Below are positions 8,745-17,553 of a DNA stretch of 64,000 nt, one piece after another. The notes beneath the pieces were generated by a model. That model searched no databases. It had not been told where the DNA came from and was given only the letters and a program-made list of their open reading frames with translations. The stretch comes from a bacterium (GTDB lineage Bacteria > Chloroflexota > Dormibacteria > UBA8260 > Bog-877). The stretch's first letter is position 1; every line of letters begins with the position of its first letter. A program made the position numbers and the translations under genes. The DNA lies in contig JAKABA010000002.1 of the NCBI GenBank assembly GCA_021802115.1, forward strand, positions 1 to 64,000, read 5' to 3'.

Positions 8745-10367
8745 ATGGGCATGATGCACGCGTCGCTCAACACCTGGATGATGTTCGAGCACGCCGGACG
8801 CTACTTCGGGGACACCGAGATCGTCACCCAGGTCGGCCCCGGCCAGCGCCACCGCTACACCTACGCCGAGTTCAGCGCCCGCAGCCAGCAATTGATGCAC
8901 ACTCTGGATGCCCTGGGGCTGCCCCCCGGGGCGCCGGTGGCGACGCTGGCGTGGAATGGCTACCGCCACCTGGAGTGCTACTTCGGGATCCCCTGCACCG
9001 GACGGGTGCTGCACACCCTGAACCCGCGCCTGCCCACTCCCGACCTGGAGTTCATCATCCAGTCCGCTGGCGACCAGGCGATTCTGGTCGACAGCAGCCT
9101 GATCCCGGTGTTGGAGCGGATCCAGGAGTCGCTGGGCGCCGTCAAGCACATCATCGTGCTCGCCGACCAGGTCCCTGAGACCACCTTGCCTAAGGTGCTC
9201 GCCTATGAACAGTTGCTGGCCGCCCAGCCGAGCAGCTACCCGCGCCGGGAGATCCCCGAGGAGACGGTGCTGGGCATCTGCTACACCTCGGGCACCACCG
9301 GGCGTCCCAAGGGGGTGGAGTACACCCATCGCTCCACCTACCTGCACGCGCTCACCACCACCTCAGGGGCGGCCACCGGCCTGGGCCCCCAGGACTCCGC
9401 CCTGGCGATTGTTCCCATGTTCCACGTCAATGCCTGGGGCGGTCCGTTCGCGGCGGTGATGGTCGGCGCCAAGCAGGTCTTCACCGGGCCCTTCATGGAC
9501 CCTGCCACCGTGGTAAGCCTGCTGGAGGAAGAGGACGTCACCCTGGCCACCGGAGTCCCCACCATCTGGGCGGGGGTGGTCGACGAGCTGGCGCGGCGTC
9601 AGGTCAAGCTGCCCTACCTGCGCTTTCTGATGGCGGGGGGAAGCCAGCCGCCGATGGCCCTGATCGAGCGCTTCGAGAAGGAGGCCGGGATCACCCTGGT
9701 CCAGGGCTGGGGCATGACCGAGACCTCGCCGGTGGCCGCCTTGGCCTGGCCCAAGCACAAGATGAGGGGCTGGGACCCGGACCGCCTGCGCAAGGAGGTG
9801 CGGATCAAGGCCGGCCTACCCTTGCCCGGAATCGACGTCCGGATCGTCGACGAGGCCGACCACGATCTGCCGGCCGACGGCACCACCATCGGTGAGCTCC
9901 TGGTGCGCGGCCCCTGGGTGGCGGACTCCTATTACGGCGGCGCTTCGCCGGAGCGGTTCACCAAGGACGGCTGGTTCCGCACCGGGGACGTCGCCACCAT
10001 GTCGCCCGATGGCTACTTCGTGATTGTGGATCGCACCAAGGACCTGATCAAGTCGGGAGGGGAGTGGATCTCGTCGGTCGACATGGAGGGGGACATCATG
10101 GCCATGCCGGGAGTCCTGGAGGCAGCCGTGGTCGCGCTTCCCGACGTCAAGTGGCAGGAGCGCCCGATGGCCGCGGTGGTCCCCCGGGAAGGTCGGTCGG
10201 TGACCCTGGAGGAGGTGCGTGAACACCTGCTCGGCCGCGGTTGGGAGAAGTGGCAGCTTCCGGATCGGATTGAGATCATGGAGGCCGTGCCCAAGACCGG
10301 GGTCGGCAAGTTCGACAAGAAGGTACTGCGCGCCCGCTATGGAGTCGCCGACCCCAAACCCAGCTAG
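8745..10367 (+). CDS. Long/medium-chain acyl-CoA synthetase (AMP-forming)
   Basis: 540-residue ANL-superfamily ligase that adenylates a carboxylic acid and transfers it to CoA. It has the P-loop YTSGTTGRPKG (about residue 180), the GWGMTETSP motif, the GWFRTGDVA/DRTKDLIKSGGEWIS hinge, and the C-terminal PKTGVGKFDKK with the catalytic Lys. ATG at 8745 follows GGAGGGTGAC. It ends the catabolic operon and would activate its substrate. A GGGCCGC/GCGGCCC inverted repeat at about 10375-10405 follows the stop and may help end transcription. Confidence 0.93.
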   Translation: MGMMHASLNTWMMFEHAGRYFGDTEIVTQVGPGQRHRYTYAEFSARSQQLMHTLDALGLPPGAPVATLAWNGYRHLECYFGIPCTGRVLHTLNPRLPTPDLEFIIQSAGDQAILVDSSLIPVLERIQESLGAVKHIIVLADQVPETTLPKVLAYEQLLAAQPSSYPRREIPEETVLGICYTSGTTGRPKGVEYTHRSTYLHALTTTSGAATGLGPQDSALAIVPMFHVNAWGGPFAAVMVGAKQVFTGPFMDPATVVSLLEEEDVTLATGVPTIWAGVVDELARRQVKLPYLRFLMAGGSQPPMALIERFEKEAGITLVQGWGMTETSPVAALAWPKHKMRGWDPDRLRKEVRIKAGLPLPGIDVRIVDEADHDLPADGTTIGELLVRGPWVADSYYGGASPERFTKDGWFRTGDVATMSPDGYFVIVDRTKDLIKSGGEWISSVDMEGDIMAMPGVLEAAVVALPDVKWQERPMAAVVPREGRSVTLEEVREHLLGRGWEKWQLPDRIEIMEAVPKTGVGKFDKKVLRARYGVADPKPS

Positions 10368-10592
10368 GCTGGCGGGCCGCGCCGGGGCACCGCCGTCCGC
10401 GGCCCCCTACCCGTCAGCTGTGCGCCTGGCCCAGGCCGTAGCATTTGTGGTCGGCGCTGCCACCTCGAGGAACGGCCGGTGTTGGTCTTCCGGTGTGCAG
10501 CCGCACATTGAAGCAGGGCAGAGAGGTGAAGCAGGGTGGCGCAGGTCGCCGCACCCGGGCCGGCAGCGAGGCGGACTCCGTCTGGGGAGTCG

Positions 10593-11765
10593 ATGCGGGT
10601 GCTGGCGTCGCTGGCGCACTCCCTCCACCAGCGTCTCCCCGAGATCTCCGAGCGCACGGTGGCCGCCATCTGTGACCGTGAGGAGGGCTACCGCGAGGAG
10701 CGGCTCATACCGATGGCGGAGCTGCGTCGCTCGGTGCACGACAGCCTCCAGGAATATCTCGCGGCCCTGACCCGCCTCCCCCAGGAGCGAGCCCCCAGCC
10801 GGGAGCAGGCGTGGGCGACCGGTCGCAGTCGAGCCGAGATGGGGGTTCCTCTGGAGAGCGTCCTGCGCGCCTACCGCCTGGGTGGCAGCGTGATCTGGGA
10901 TGCGCTCCTGGAGGAGGCGCGCAGCCGGCCCGAGCCCCCCACCGACCAGTTGATGGAGGCCGCGGTGGTGGTCTGGGAGATGACCGACGAACTCTCCGCG
11001 GCGGTGGGCCAGGCCTACCGCCATGCCGAGGCGGGCATGCTGAGCCGGGACCGGACGCGCCGGCAGGCGCTGCTGCAGGGTCTGTTCACCGGGATGGCGA
11101 CCGAACGCGACCTGGTCTTCGCGGCTGAGAGCCTGAGCCTGCCCGAAAAGGGACCCTACATGGTGGCGGTGGCGGAGCCCGCCCTGGGGACGGTCGAAGG
11201 CCTGGCCAGGTCGCTGCTGAAGCACGGGGTCCGATCCGAGTGGACCCGTCAGGAGGAGCGGCTGGCCGGACTGCTGGCACTGGGCAGGGCCCGCCTCGAG
11301 ACCGTCAAGCAGAGCCTGGCAGAGCTGGCGCCGCTACGGGTTGGTCTCAGCCCGGCGGTGCAGAGCCTCGCCCAGGTCGGCACCGCCTATCGGCAGGCGG
11401 AGCTGGCGGTGCGGGCCATCCCTTCCCACCAGCACCTGATCACGAGCCTGGACGAGCGCCTGCCCAGCGCCATCCTGATCGCCTCCCCGGAGCTGGCCCA
11501 GAGGCTGGCGCAGCGCGTCTTCGGGGCCGTCTTCGAGCTGCCCGCGGGAGAGCGAAGCCTGCTGCTGCGCACCCTGCGTAGCTACTTCGACCTGGGCGGC
11601 TCGGTGGCAGAGGTGGCCGAGCGGTTTCCCTGCCACCGCAACACCGTCTTCAACCGGCTGGCCCGGATTCGTGAGCTCACCGGCCTCAATCCCGGCCTGC
11701 CTCGCGAGGCCGCCCAGCTGGTGCTGGCCCTGGACGCCTCAGATCTGATGAGTCTGGCCGGTTGA
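10593..11765 (+). CDS. PucR/CdaR-type transcriptional regulator
   Basis: 390-residue protein with an N-terminal all-helical sensory region (four-helix type seen in many actinobacterial PucR proteins), a middle GGDEF-like region, and a C-terminal helix-turn-helix. The C-terminal part contains LLLRTLRSYFDLGGSVAEVA and CHRNTVFNRLARI, the diagnostic HTH_30 block. ATG at 10593 is preceded by GGGGAG; an earlier in-frame GTG at 10536 has no ribosome binding site. It lies just downstream of the acyl-CoA degradation cluster in the same direction and may control it, which is an inference from position. Confidence 0.87.
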   Translation: MRVLASLAHSLHQRLPEISERTVAAICDREEGYREERLIPMAELRRSVHDSLQEYLAALTRLPQERAPSREQAWATGRSRAEMGVPLESVLRAYRLGGSVIWDALLEEARSRPEPPTDQLMEAAVVVWEMTDELSAAVGQAYRHAEAGMLSRDRTRRQALLQGLFTGMATERDLVFAAESLSLPEKGPYMVAVAEPALGTVEGLARSLLKHGVRSEWTRQEERLAGLLALGRARLETVKQSLAELAPLRVGLSPAVQSLAQVGTAYRQAELAVRAIPSHQHLITSLDERLPSAILIASPELAQRLAQRVFGAVFELPAGERSLLLRTLRSYFDLGGSVAEVAERFPCHRNTVFNRLARIRELTGLNPGLPREAAQLVLALDASDLMSLAG

Positions 11766-12053
11766 GTGAGCGTGTCGCGGGCACGGGTCGGCGATCTGGT
11801 GGTCAGAAGCTGAGTGTCCGGCAGGGCGGGCACCGGCCATCGCCAAGGGGTGCGGCCCGGCTGTGCCTGGTGGTGGAGAGCTCGGTCTTGGCCTTGGGTG
11901 GGGCGATGGCCCCTCCCTCACCAGCCAGGGCTCACCCCGCGACTCGACTGACGCGGCGACCCATCGGGAAATGTGCTTCTTGTTCTCCGGTCCCGAGGCG
12001 GGTTGAGGACCGAGGTTAGCCGCGCCTGCCAGAAGACCCAGAAACCGACCGCT

Positions 12054-13304
12054 TCACGCCCTTCCGGAGCGGGGAGCGAAGGCGCGCCCGGGCGTCCGGA
12101 CGCGGGCGGGTCCCTGGTGGTGACGGAGCTGAGGGGCGCGATCGTTGAGCCGCTCCGGACGAGTCTCGACGTACTTCATGGCCCCGGTGCTGAGCAGGTG
12201 CTGGGCGTCCACGAAGCGGAGCTCGGGGGCACCCAGGCGCCGCAGCTTGCGCCACTTCTCGGTGTCGTCCTCGCTGAGGAAGGTGAGGGCCCGGCCCTTG
12301 GCTCCGTTGCGGGCGGTACGGCCAACCCGGTGGGTCAGCCACTGGGCCGTGTCCGGCAGCTCGTAGTTGACCACCAGGTTCACATCCACCACGTCGATCC
12401 CACGCGCCGCCACGTTGGTCGCCACCAGCACGGTGGTCTCGCGGCGGCGAAAGGAGGCGATGGCGCGGTCGCGCGACGCTTGCGAGAGGTTGCCCTGGAG
12501 CTCCGCGGTGCGGTGCCCGAGAGCGGTCAGGTCGTGAGCCAGTTTCTTGGCGCCGTGCTTGGTGCGGTGGAAGACGATCGTGGACGCCGACTGCTTCAGC
12601 AGTTGGCTCAAAACGGCCACCTTCTGGGCCCGTGGCACCGACACCAGGCCATGCTCCAGGTCAGACTCCGGGTTCGGGGCCACCGCCACATGCTCGGGGT
12701 CGACCAGGTGCTTGCGCGCCATCTTGGCCACCCAGTCGGGCATCGTGGCTGAAGCCAGCACGGTCTGGCGGCGCTGGTCGGTGGTGCGCTTGTTGGTGCG
12801 GTCGGTGATCTCCTCCACGTCCTTGGCGAAGCCGGCGTCCAGCATTTCATCCGCCTCATCCAAGACCAGATACTCCACCCCGCCCAGCAGCGCCGAGCCG
12901 CGCTTGCTGAGGTCGACCAACCGCCCCGGGCAGCCGATGATCACGTCGGCGGTGCGCAGCTTGTTGATCTGGTTGCCATAGCCGACGCCGCCGAAGACCA
13001 GAGCCTGACGCAGCTGCGGGTCGAGCTGGGTGAGCACGGCCCCGATCTGGGTCGCCAGCTCCCTGGTGGGGGTGACGATGAGGGCACGGGGGTCGCGATT
13101 CTGGTGGCCACGCAGCTTCTCAGCCAGCGGGATCAAGAACGCCAGCGTCTTTCCCGATCCGGTTGGCGACTGGATAACGCAGTCCCGTCCCCCCATCAGG
13201 ATCGGCACCGCCTCGGCCTGGACCGGAGTTGGGACCGAGAGGCCCAGGCCGGTCAGGGTCTGCTGGATGCGCGGTCGTAGTTCGAGATCTGTGAATGAGT
13301 TCAC
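12054..13304 (-). CDS. DEAD-box ATP-dependent RNA helicase
   Basis: 416-residue RNA helicase. Seen in order: a Q-motif region with PTPVQ, Walker A SPTGSGKT (about residues 46-53), PTRELA, VLDEADEML (DEAD), SATMP, then in domain 2 the VATNVAARGIDV and HRVGRTARNGAKG motifs. A short basic C-terminal tail follows. It unwinds RNA duplexes in ribosome assembly or mRNA turnover. The start is GTG at 13304, overlapping the stop of a possible short upstream ORF by GTGA. No strong ribosome binding site is seen, so coupled translation is plausible. Confidence 0.93.
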   Translation of the reverse strand: MNSFTDLELRPRIQQTLTGLGLSVPTPVQAEAVPILMGGRDCVIQSPTGSGKTLAFLIPLAEKLRGHQNRDPRALIVTPTRELATQIGAVLTQLDPQLRQALVFGGVGYGNQINKLRTADVIIGCPGRLVDLSKRGSALLGGVEYLVLDEADEMLDAGFAKDVEEITDRTNKRTTDQRRQTVLASATMPDWVAKMARKHLVDPEHVAVAPNPESDLEHGLVSVPRAQKVAVLSQLLKQSASTIVFHRTKHGAKKLAHDLTALGHRTAELQGNLSQASRDRAIASFRRRETTVLVATNVAARGIDVVDVNLVVNYELPDTAQWLTHRVGRTARNGAKGRALTFLSEDDTEKWRKLRRLGAPELRFVDAQHLLSTGAMKYVETRPERLNDRAPQLRHHQGPARVRTPGRAFAPRSGRA

Positions 13305-13444
13305 TTGATGCCCCTGGGCGAAAGCGCCCGCTTGTGCCCTCGCCGGATCAGGTAGTCACGCTTCTCGAAGATGCCGCTTTGGAAGCGGGACGAGGGATCA
13401 CCAAGAGGCTGCAGCTGACTTGGTGCAGCTACGCAGGTCAGCAT
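13301..13444 (-). CDS. Possible short leader ORF coupled to the helicase
   Basis: A 47-codon frame starting ATG at 13444 ends in TGA at 13301-13303, overlapping the helicase GTG start. Its second half has strong third-position G/C bias and encodes a basic stretch (KRDYLIRRGHKR). The first half does not look coding, so the true start may be internal. Small hairpins (CCGCTT..AAGCGG; GGGCG..CGCCC) lie in the same leader. I do not recognise the peptide; it could be a regulatory leader or chance. Confidence 0.35.
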   Translation of the reverse strand: MLTCVAAPSQLQPLGDPSSRFQSGIFEKRDYLIRRGHKRALSPRGIK

Positions 13445-13655
13445 AGCAGCAAACTCACAACCACGCTTCGCCACTTCGGGCAGCGGCAGCTGGACGGGTC
13501 TCCCCTGGGGGACCGAGTGCCGGTTCTGCCAGGGTGGCGCAGCCCGGTCCCGGAGGACCGCCGCGTGGGCCGGGCCATGACAAGGGACCTCAGTCCCGGC
13601 CGGCAGCCCCCAGGAGTCGGGGCCAGGAATCGCCCTCAGCTTGGCCCGTACGCAG

Positions 13656-13686
13656 TTGACAGCTTGCCTGGTCCCATTCGTATGCT
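13656..13686 (+). promoter_or_regulatory. Promoter of the molybdenum hydroxylase operon
   Basis: TTGACA at 13656-13661, a 19-base spacer, and TATGCT at 13681-13686. The GTG start of the first gene lies 9 bases further on with no ribosome binding site, so the transcript is probably leaderless. The rest of the 391-base gap 13305-13695 shows nothing else I recognise apart from the helicase leader. Confidence 0.6.
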
Positions 13687-13695
13687 GCGGGCGTT

Positions 13696-14604
13696 GTGAA
13701 GCCGCCCCCCTTCGCGTATCGGGCGCCGGAGTCTCTGGGCGAGGCGCTCTCCCTGCTGGCGGAACATGGGGACGAAGCGAAGGTCCTCGCGGGCGGGCAG
13801 AGCCTGGTGCCCTTGCTGAACCTGCGCTTGGCACGGCCGGCCCTGCTGGTCGACCTCGCCCGGGTTCCCGGGCTGGCCGGAGTCGACCAGCGCGCCGGTG
13901 GACTCGCCCTGGGCTCGATGGCCCGGGAGCGAACCCTGGAGCGCTCCGAGTTGGTGCGACGCTTGGCCCCACTGCTGAGCGCCGCGCTGCCGTTCATCGG
14001 ACACCCCGCCATCCGCAGCCAGGGGACGCTGGGAGGCAGTCTCGCCCATGCTGATCCCGCCGCGGAGCTCCCCGCCGTGGCGGCGGCACTGGACGCCGAG
14101 ATGGTGGCGGTCAGCGCCGGCCGGGGCGAGCGGACCGTTGCTGCCAAGGACTTCTTCTCCGGCTACCTGAGCACCGCCCTGGAGCCAGACGAGATCCTGA
14201 CCGAGGTCCGGATTCCTCCCTTCCCGAGCGGGATGGGCGTTAGCTTCATGGAGGTGGCCAGGCGCCACGGTGACTTCGCCATGGTGGGGGTTGCCGCTGC
14301 GGTCCGGCTCGAGGCGGGGAACATTGCCGAGGCGCGCCTGGCCCTGACCGGAGTGGCCGACGCACCGGTGCGAGCGGTGGACGCGGAGAGGAGCCTGCTG
14401 GGAGCCGCCCCTGACCCGGTCAGCTTCGCCGGGGCGGCCCAGGCGGTCGCCCAGCGGTTGGCTCCCAGATCCGATCTGCACGGCTCCGCCGAATACCGGC
14501 GGGAGGTCGCCGGGGCGCTGGTGCGTCGGGCCCTGACGGCCGCGTCCCAGCGCGCTGCCGCCCACAATTTGCAGGGCGATCTGGAGGAGGGAGCCATCCC
14601 ATGA
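13696..14604 (+). CDS. Molybdenum hydroxylase FAD-binding subunit (CoxM/CutM-like)
   Basis: 302-residue FAD subunit of a xanthine-dehydrogenase-family enzyme. It shows LAGGQSLVPLLNLRLARP and the IRSQGTLGGSLAHADPAAE flavin-binding motif, then a C-terminal CO-dehydrogenase flavoprotein domain. It passes electrons from the Fe-S subunit to an acceptor. GTG at 13696 fits the leaderless promoter. It overlaps the 2Fe-2S gene by four bases (ATGA), the first of three overlapping genes encoding the M, S and L subunits. Confidence 0.93.
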   Translation: MKPPPFAYRAPESLGEALSLLAEHGDEAKVLAGGQSLVPLLNLRLARPALLVDLARVPGLAGVDQRAGGLALGSMARERTLERSELVRRLAPLLSAALPFIGHPAIRSQGTLGGSLAHADPAAELPAVAAALDAEMVAVSAGRGERTVAAKDFFSGYLSTALEPDEILTEVRIPPFPSGMGVSFMEVARRHGDFAMVGVAAAVRLEAGNIAEARLALTGVADAPVRAVDAERSLLGAAPDPVSFAGAAQAVAQRLAPRSDLHGSAEYRREVAGALVRRALTAASQRAAAHNLQGDLEEGAIP

Positions 14605-15110
14605 GTGGACCCGGCGAGACGATCTCCGCCGACGAGATCATCACCATCGAGCTGACCGTGAACGGCACGCCCAGGGTAGGGCACGTGGAGGCCCGCAAGA
14701 CCCTGGCGGACTTCTTGAGGGAGGACCTGGCGCTCACTGGCACCCACCTCGGCTGCGAGCACGGCGTCTGCGGTGCCTGCACCGTGCTGGTCGACGGCGA
14801 GCCGGCTCGCTCGTGCCTGATGCTGGCCGTGCAGGCGCGCGGCCGCGAGGTGCGCACCATCGAGGGGCTGGCCCCGGAGGGCACCCTGGGACCGCTCCAG
14901 CAGGCGATGTGGGAGAACCACAGCTTCCAGTGTGGCTTCTGCACCCCTGGCTTCTTGATGCAGATCACAGCCCTGCTGGCTGAGAACCCAGCCCCGAGCG
15001 AGGCCGAGGTGCGCGAGGCCCTGACCGGCAACCTCTGCCGCTGCACCGGTTACCAGAGCATCGTGAGGGGTGTGATGGCGGCCAGTGGCGCCGCTCCGGC
15101 CGGAGGCTGA
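14601..15110 (+). CDS. Molybdenum hydroxylase 2Fe-2S subunit (CoxS/CutS-like)
   Basis: 169-residue subunit with two [2Fe-2S] clusters. The plant-ferredoxin type cluster is bound by CEHGVCGACTV and a later Cys (SCLML). The helical-domain cluster is bound by QCGFCTPGF and NLCRCTGYQ. It relays electrons from the molybdenum centre to the FAD subunit. It starts inside the end of the FAD gene and its stop shares one base with the large-subunit start, so the three are translationally coupled. Confidence 0.95.
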   Translation: MSGPGETISADEIITIELTVNGTPRVGHVEARKTLADFLREDLALTGTHLGCEHGVCGACTVLVDGEPARSCLMLAVQARGREVRTIEGLAPEGTLGPLQQAMWENHSFQCGFCTPGFLMQITALLAENPAPSEAEVREALTGNLCRCTGYQSIVRGVMAASGAAPAGG

Positions 15111-17518
15111 TGTCCGTGGCAGAGGCCAACCAGCTAGAGGAGCGTGCGGGCGGGGCGGCCCCGGGGGTGGAGCGATCGGCCGTCGCCGAGCGCTACACGG
15201 GGGCGGCGGTGCGGCGCACCGAGGACCTCCGCATCCTCACCGGGCGGGCCAGCTATGTCGGTGACGTTCGCTGGCCCGGCACTTTGCATGCCGCCTTCGT
15301 GCGCAGTCCCCTGGCCCACGGCCGGCTGCTCCGGATCGACACCGCGGAGGCCAGCCGGGCTCGGGGCGTGGTGGCCGTGTTCGACGGGGCCGCCATGGCC
15401 AAGCTGGCGAGAGCTGGGGGTGGCCAGGCGTCGGAGCTGGGGAGCGCCCAGGCCGGCTCCCCGAGTTTCACCCTGCTGGCCACCGACAAGGTCCGTCTGG
15501 TGGGCGACCCGGTGGCGATGGTGGTGGCCGAGACCAGATATCTGGCCGAGGACGCTTGCGAGCTGATCGAGGTGGCCTACGACCCTCTGCCGGCGGTGAC
15601 CACCGCCGAGCAGGCGCTTGACGCCGCCAGTCCGCCCATCTTCGAGGACCTCGGCAGCAACATCCTGTCGGGTCCGACGGAGCAGCGGTTCGGAGATGTG
15701 GAGGCGGCGTTTTCCAGGGCCGACCGGGTGGTTCGGGCGAGCCTCAGCCAGCACCGGCACCAGAACGTTCCCATGGAGTGCCGGGGCATCGTGGCCAGCT
15801 TCGTCCCGGCCACTGGGGAGCTCCTGGTCCAGATCTCAACCCAGGGCGTCCACGGGGTGCGCCAGCAGCTCGCCCGACAACTGGCCATGCCGCTGGAGCG
15901 GGTGCACGTGCGGGCCGGGGACGTCGGAGGCTCCTTCGGGCTGAAGTTCGGGGCCAGCCGCGAGGAGGTGGCCTGTGCGGCCGCCAGCCGTGAGCTGGGC
16001 CGGCCGGTGCGTTGGATCGAGGATCGCAACGAGAACCTGACCGCTTCCGGACAGGCCCGTGAGGAGAGCTTTGAGGTGGAGGCCGCGGTCACCAATGACG
16101 GCGACATCCTCGGTCTCAAGGTCAAGATGGTGATCGATTCGGGAGCCTATCCAGGGATGGCGCCGCAGCTGGTGGGTGCCGTCCAGGAGATGATTCCAGG
16201 TCCATACAGGATCTCCGCCCTTGCCTTTTCAGGGACCGTGGTGGTGACCAACAAGGCCAGCTACGTCGCCTACCGGGGGCCATGGGCGGCGGAGACCTGG
16301 GTCCGCGAGCGCATGATCGACCTGATCGCCTCTGAGCTCGGCATCGAGCCACTTGAGATCCGGCGCCGCAACCTGGCCGTGCGCGGGGAGCCGCCCCTGG
16401 AGATGGTGACCGGCCCCAGCCTGGTTGGGGTAACCGCGCGCGAGTCGCTGGAGCGGATGGCGGAACTGGTCAACCTGACCGGGTTTCGAGCCCGGCAGGC
16501 GGCGGCTCGCCGGGAGGGCCGCTACCTCGGTCTGGGACTGGCCACCTACATCGAGCCCGCCCCCGGCCCGCGCTCGCCTGGCGAATCCCGGGATCCGGAG
16601 GCCTGGGAGCGGGTGCGGATGCGGCTGGCGCCAGATGGGACGCTGGAGGTCTTCACCTCCCAGATGCCCCATGGGCAGGGTCATCAGACAACTCTGGCCC
16701 AGGTTGCCGCCGACCAGTTCGGGGTGGACATCGAGCAGGTCGCGGTGATTGTGGGCGATAGCGACCAGGTGCCCCAAGGATTTGGCACCGGCGGCAGTCG
16801 CTCGGCCACGATGGCGGGGGGAGCCACTCTGCATGCGGCGCGGGCTCTGCGGGCGAAGGTTCTCGAAGTTGCCGCCCAGCTGGTCGATGCCGGTCCCGAC
16901 CAGCTCGACATCGCCCACGGAGTGGTGGTCGGTCGGGCGCCGTCTGCCGGCTCCCTCACGCTGCACGAGCTCGCCGCCGCGGTCGCGGACGGCGGTCGCC
17001 TGCCCCCTGGGGTCGACTCCGATCTGGAGGTTACCTTCGCCTTTGACGGCGGCGAGAGCGGCTGGTCGGGTGGCACCCACTGCGCGGTGGTGGAGGTGGA
17101 CGCCGGCACCGGACTGGTCAACATCGAGCGCTACCTGGTGGTGGAGGATTGCGGGGAGCTGATCAACCCCGCGGTGGTGGAGGGCCAGGTCCGCGGCGGG
17201 GTCGCTCAGGGGATCGGAGCGGTGTTGCTCGAGCGCTCGGTCTACGACGAGACCGGTCAGTACCTTTCGGGGTCGCTCATGGACTACCTGCTTCCCACCG
17301 CCACCGACGTTCCGGCAATCGAGATCGAGCACCTGGCGGCCATTCCGCTGGACCCCGACGTGAACTTCAGAGGCGTGGGGGAGGGGGGGATGATCGTGGC
17401 CCCCGCGACGCTCTGCAATGCCATCGCCGACGCCCTGGCTGCTCTGGGGGTGCGAGTCACGGAACAGCACCTGCCGCCGGCCCGCCTGCTGGAGCTGATG
17501 GGCACTCCACCCACCTAA
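15110..17518 (+). CDS. Molybdenum hydroxylase molybdopterin-binding subunit (CoxL/CutL-like)
   Basis: 802-residue catalytic subunit. The N-terminal Ald_Xan_dh domain includes RRTEDLRILTGRASYVGDV; the MoCo-binding part includes GDVGGSFGLKFG, and the catalytic Glu lies in GVGEGGMIVAPA. The active-site loop reads AYRGPWAAETW. True form I CO dehydrogenases carry an AYxCSFR loop with the Cys that binds copper, so this is not a CO dehydrogenase; it belongs to the wider hydroxylase family (aldehydes, N-heterocycles). No maturation genes (coxDEF-like) are adjacent. Confidence 0.93.
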   Translation: MSVAEANQLEERAGGAAPGVERSAVAERYTGAAVRRTEDLRILTGRASYVGDVRWPGTLHAAFVRSPLAHGRLLRIDTAEASRARGVVAVFDGAAMAKLARAGGGQASELGSAQAGSPSFTLLATDKVRLVGDPVAMVVAETRYLAEDACELIEVAYDPLPAVTTAEQALDAASPPIFEDLGSNILSGPTEQRFGDVEAAFSRADRVVRASLSQHRHQNVPMECRGIVASFVPATGELLVQISTQGVHGVRQQLARQLAMPLERVHVRAGDVGGSFGLKFGASREEVACAAASRELGRPVRWIEDRNENLTASGQAREESFEVEAAVTNDGDILGLKVKMVIDSGAYPGMAPQLVGAVQEMIPGPYRISALAFSGTVVVTNKASYVAYRGPWAAETWVRERMIDLIASELGIEPLEIRRRNLAVRGEPPLEMVTGPSLVGVTARESLERMAELVNLTGFRARQAAARREGRYLGLGLATYIEPAPGPRSPGESRDPEAWERVRMRLAPDGTLEVFTSQMPHGQGHQTTLAQVAADQFGVDIEQVAVIVGDSDQVPQGFGTGGSRSATMAGGATLHAARALRAKVLEVAAQLVDAGPDQLDIAHGVVVGRAPSAGSLTLHELAAAVADGGRLPPGVDSDLEVTFAFDGGESGWSGGTHCAVVEVDAGTGLVNIERYLVVEDCGELINPAVVEGQVRGGVAQGIGAVLLERSVYDETGQYLSGSLMDYLLPTATDVPAIEIEHLAAIPLDPDVNFRGVGEGGMIVAPATLCNAIADALAALGVRVTEQHLPPARLLELMGTPPT

Positions 17519-17553
17519 TCCAGGTAGCCAACGGGCCCAGCCGCGATCTCCCG

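Noticed and set aside
10375..10405. GGGCCGC/GCGGCCC repeat as an intrinsic terminator
   Set aside because: Only a 7-bp stem with a long loop and no T-run; mentioned with the ligase gene but not called separately.
16229..17470. 413-codon minus-strand frame across the molybdopterin subunit
   Set aside because: Antisense shadow of a clearly coding gene with all catalytic motifs on the plus strand.
13696..17518. Aerobic CO dehydrogenase (coxMSL)
   Set aside because: Subunit order fits, but the large subunit lacks the AYxCSFR loop of form I; called only as a molybdenum hydroxylase.
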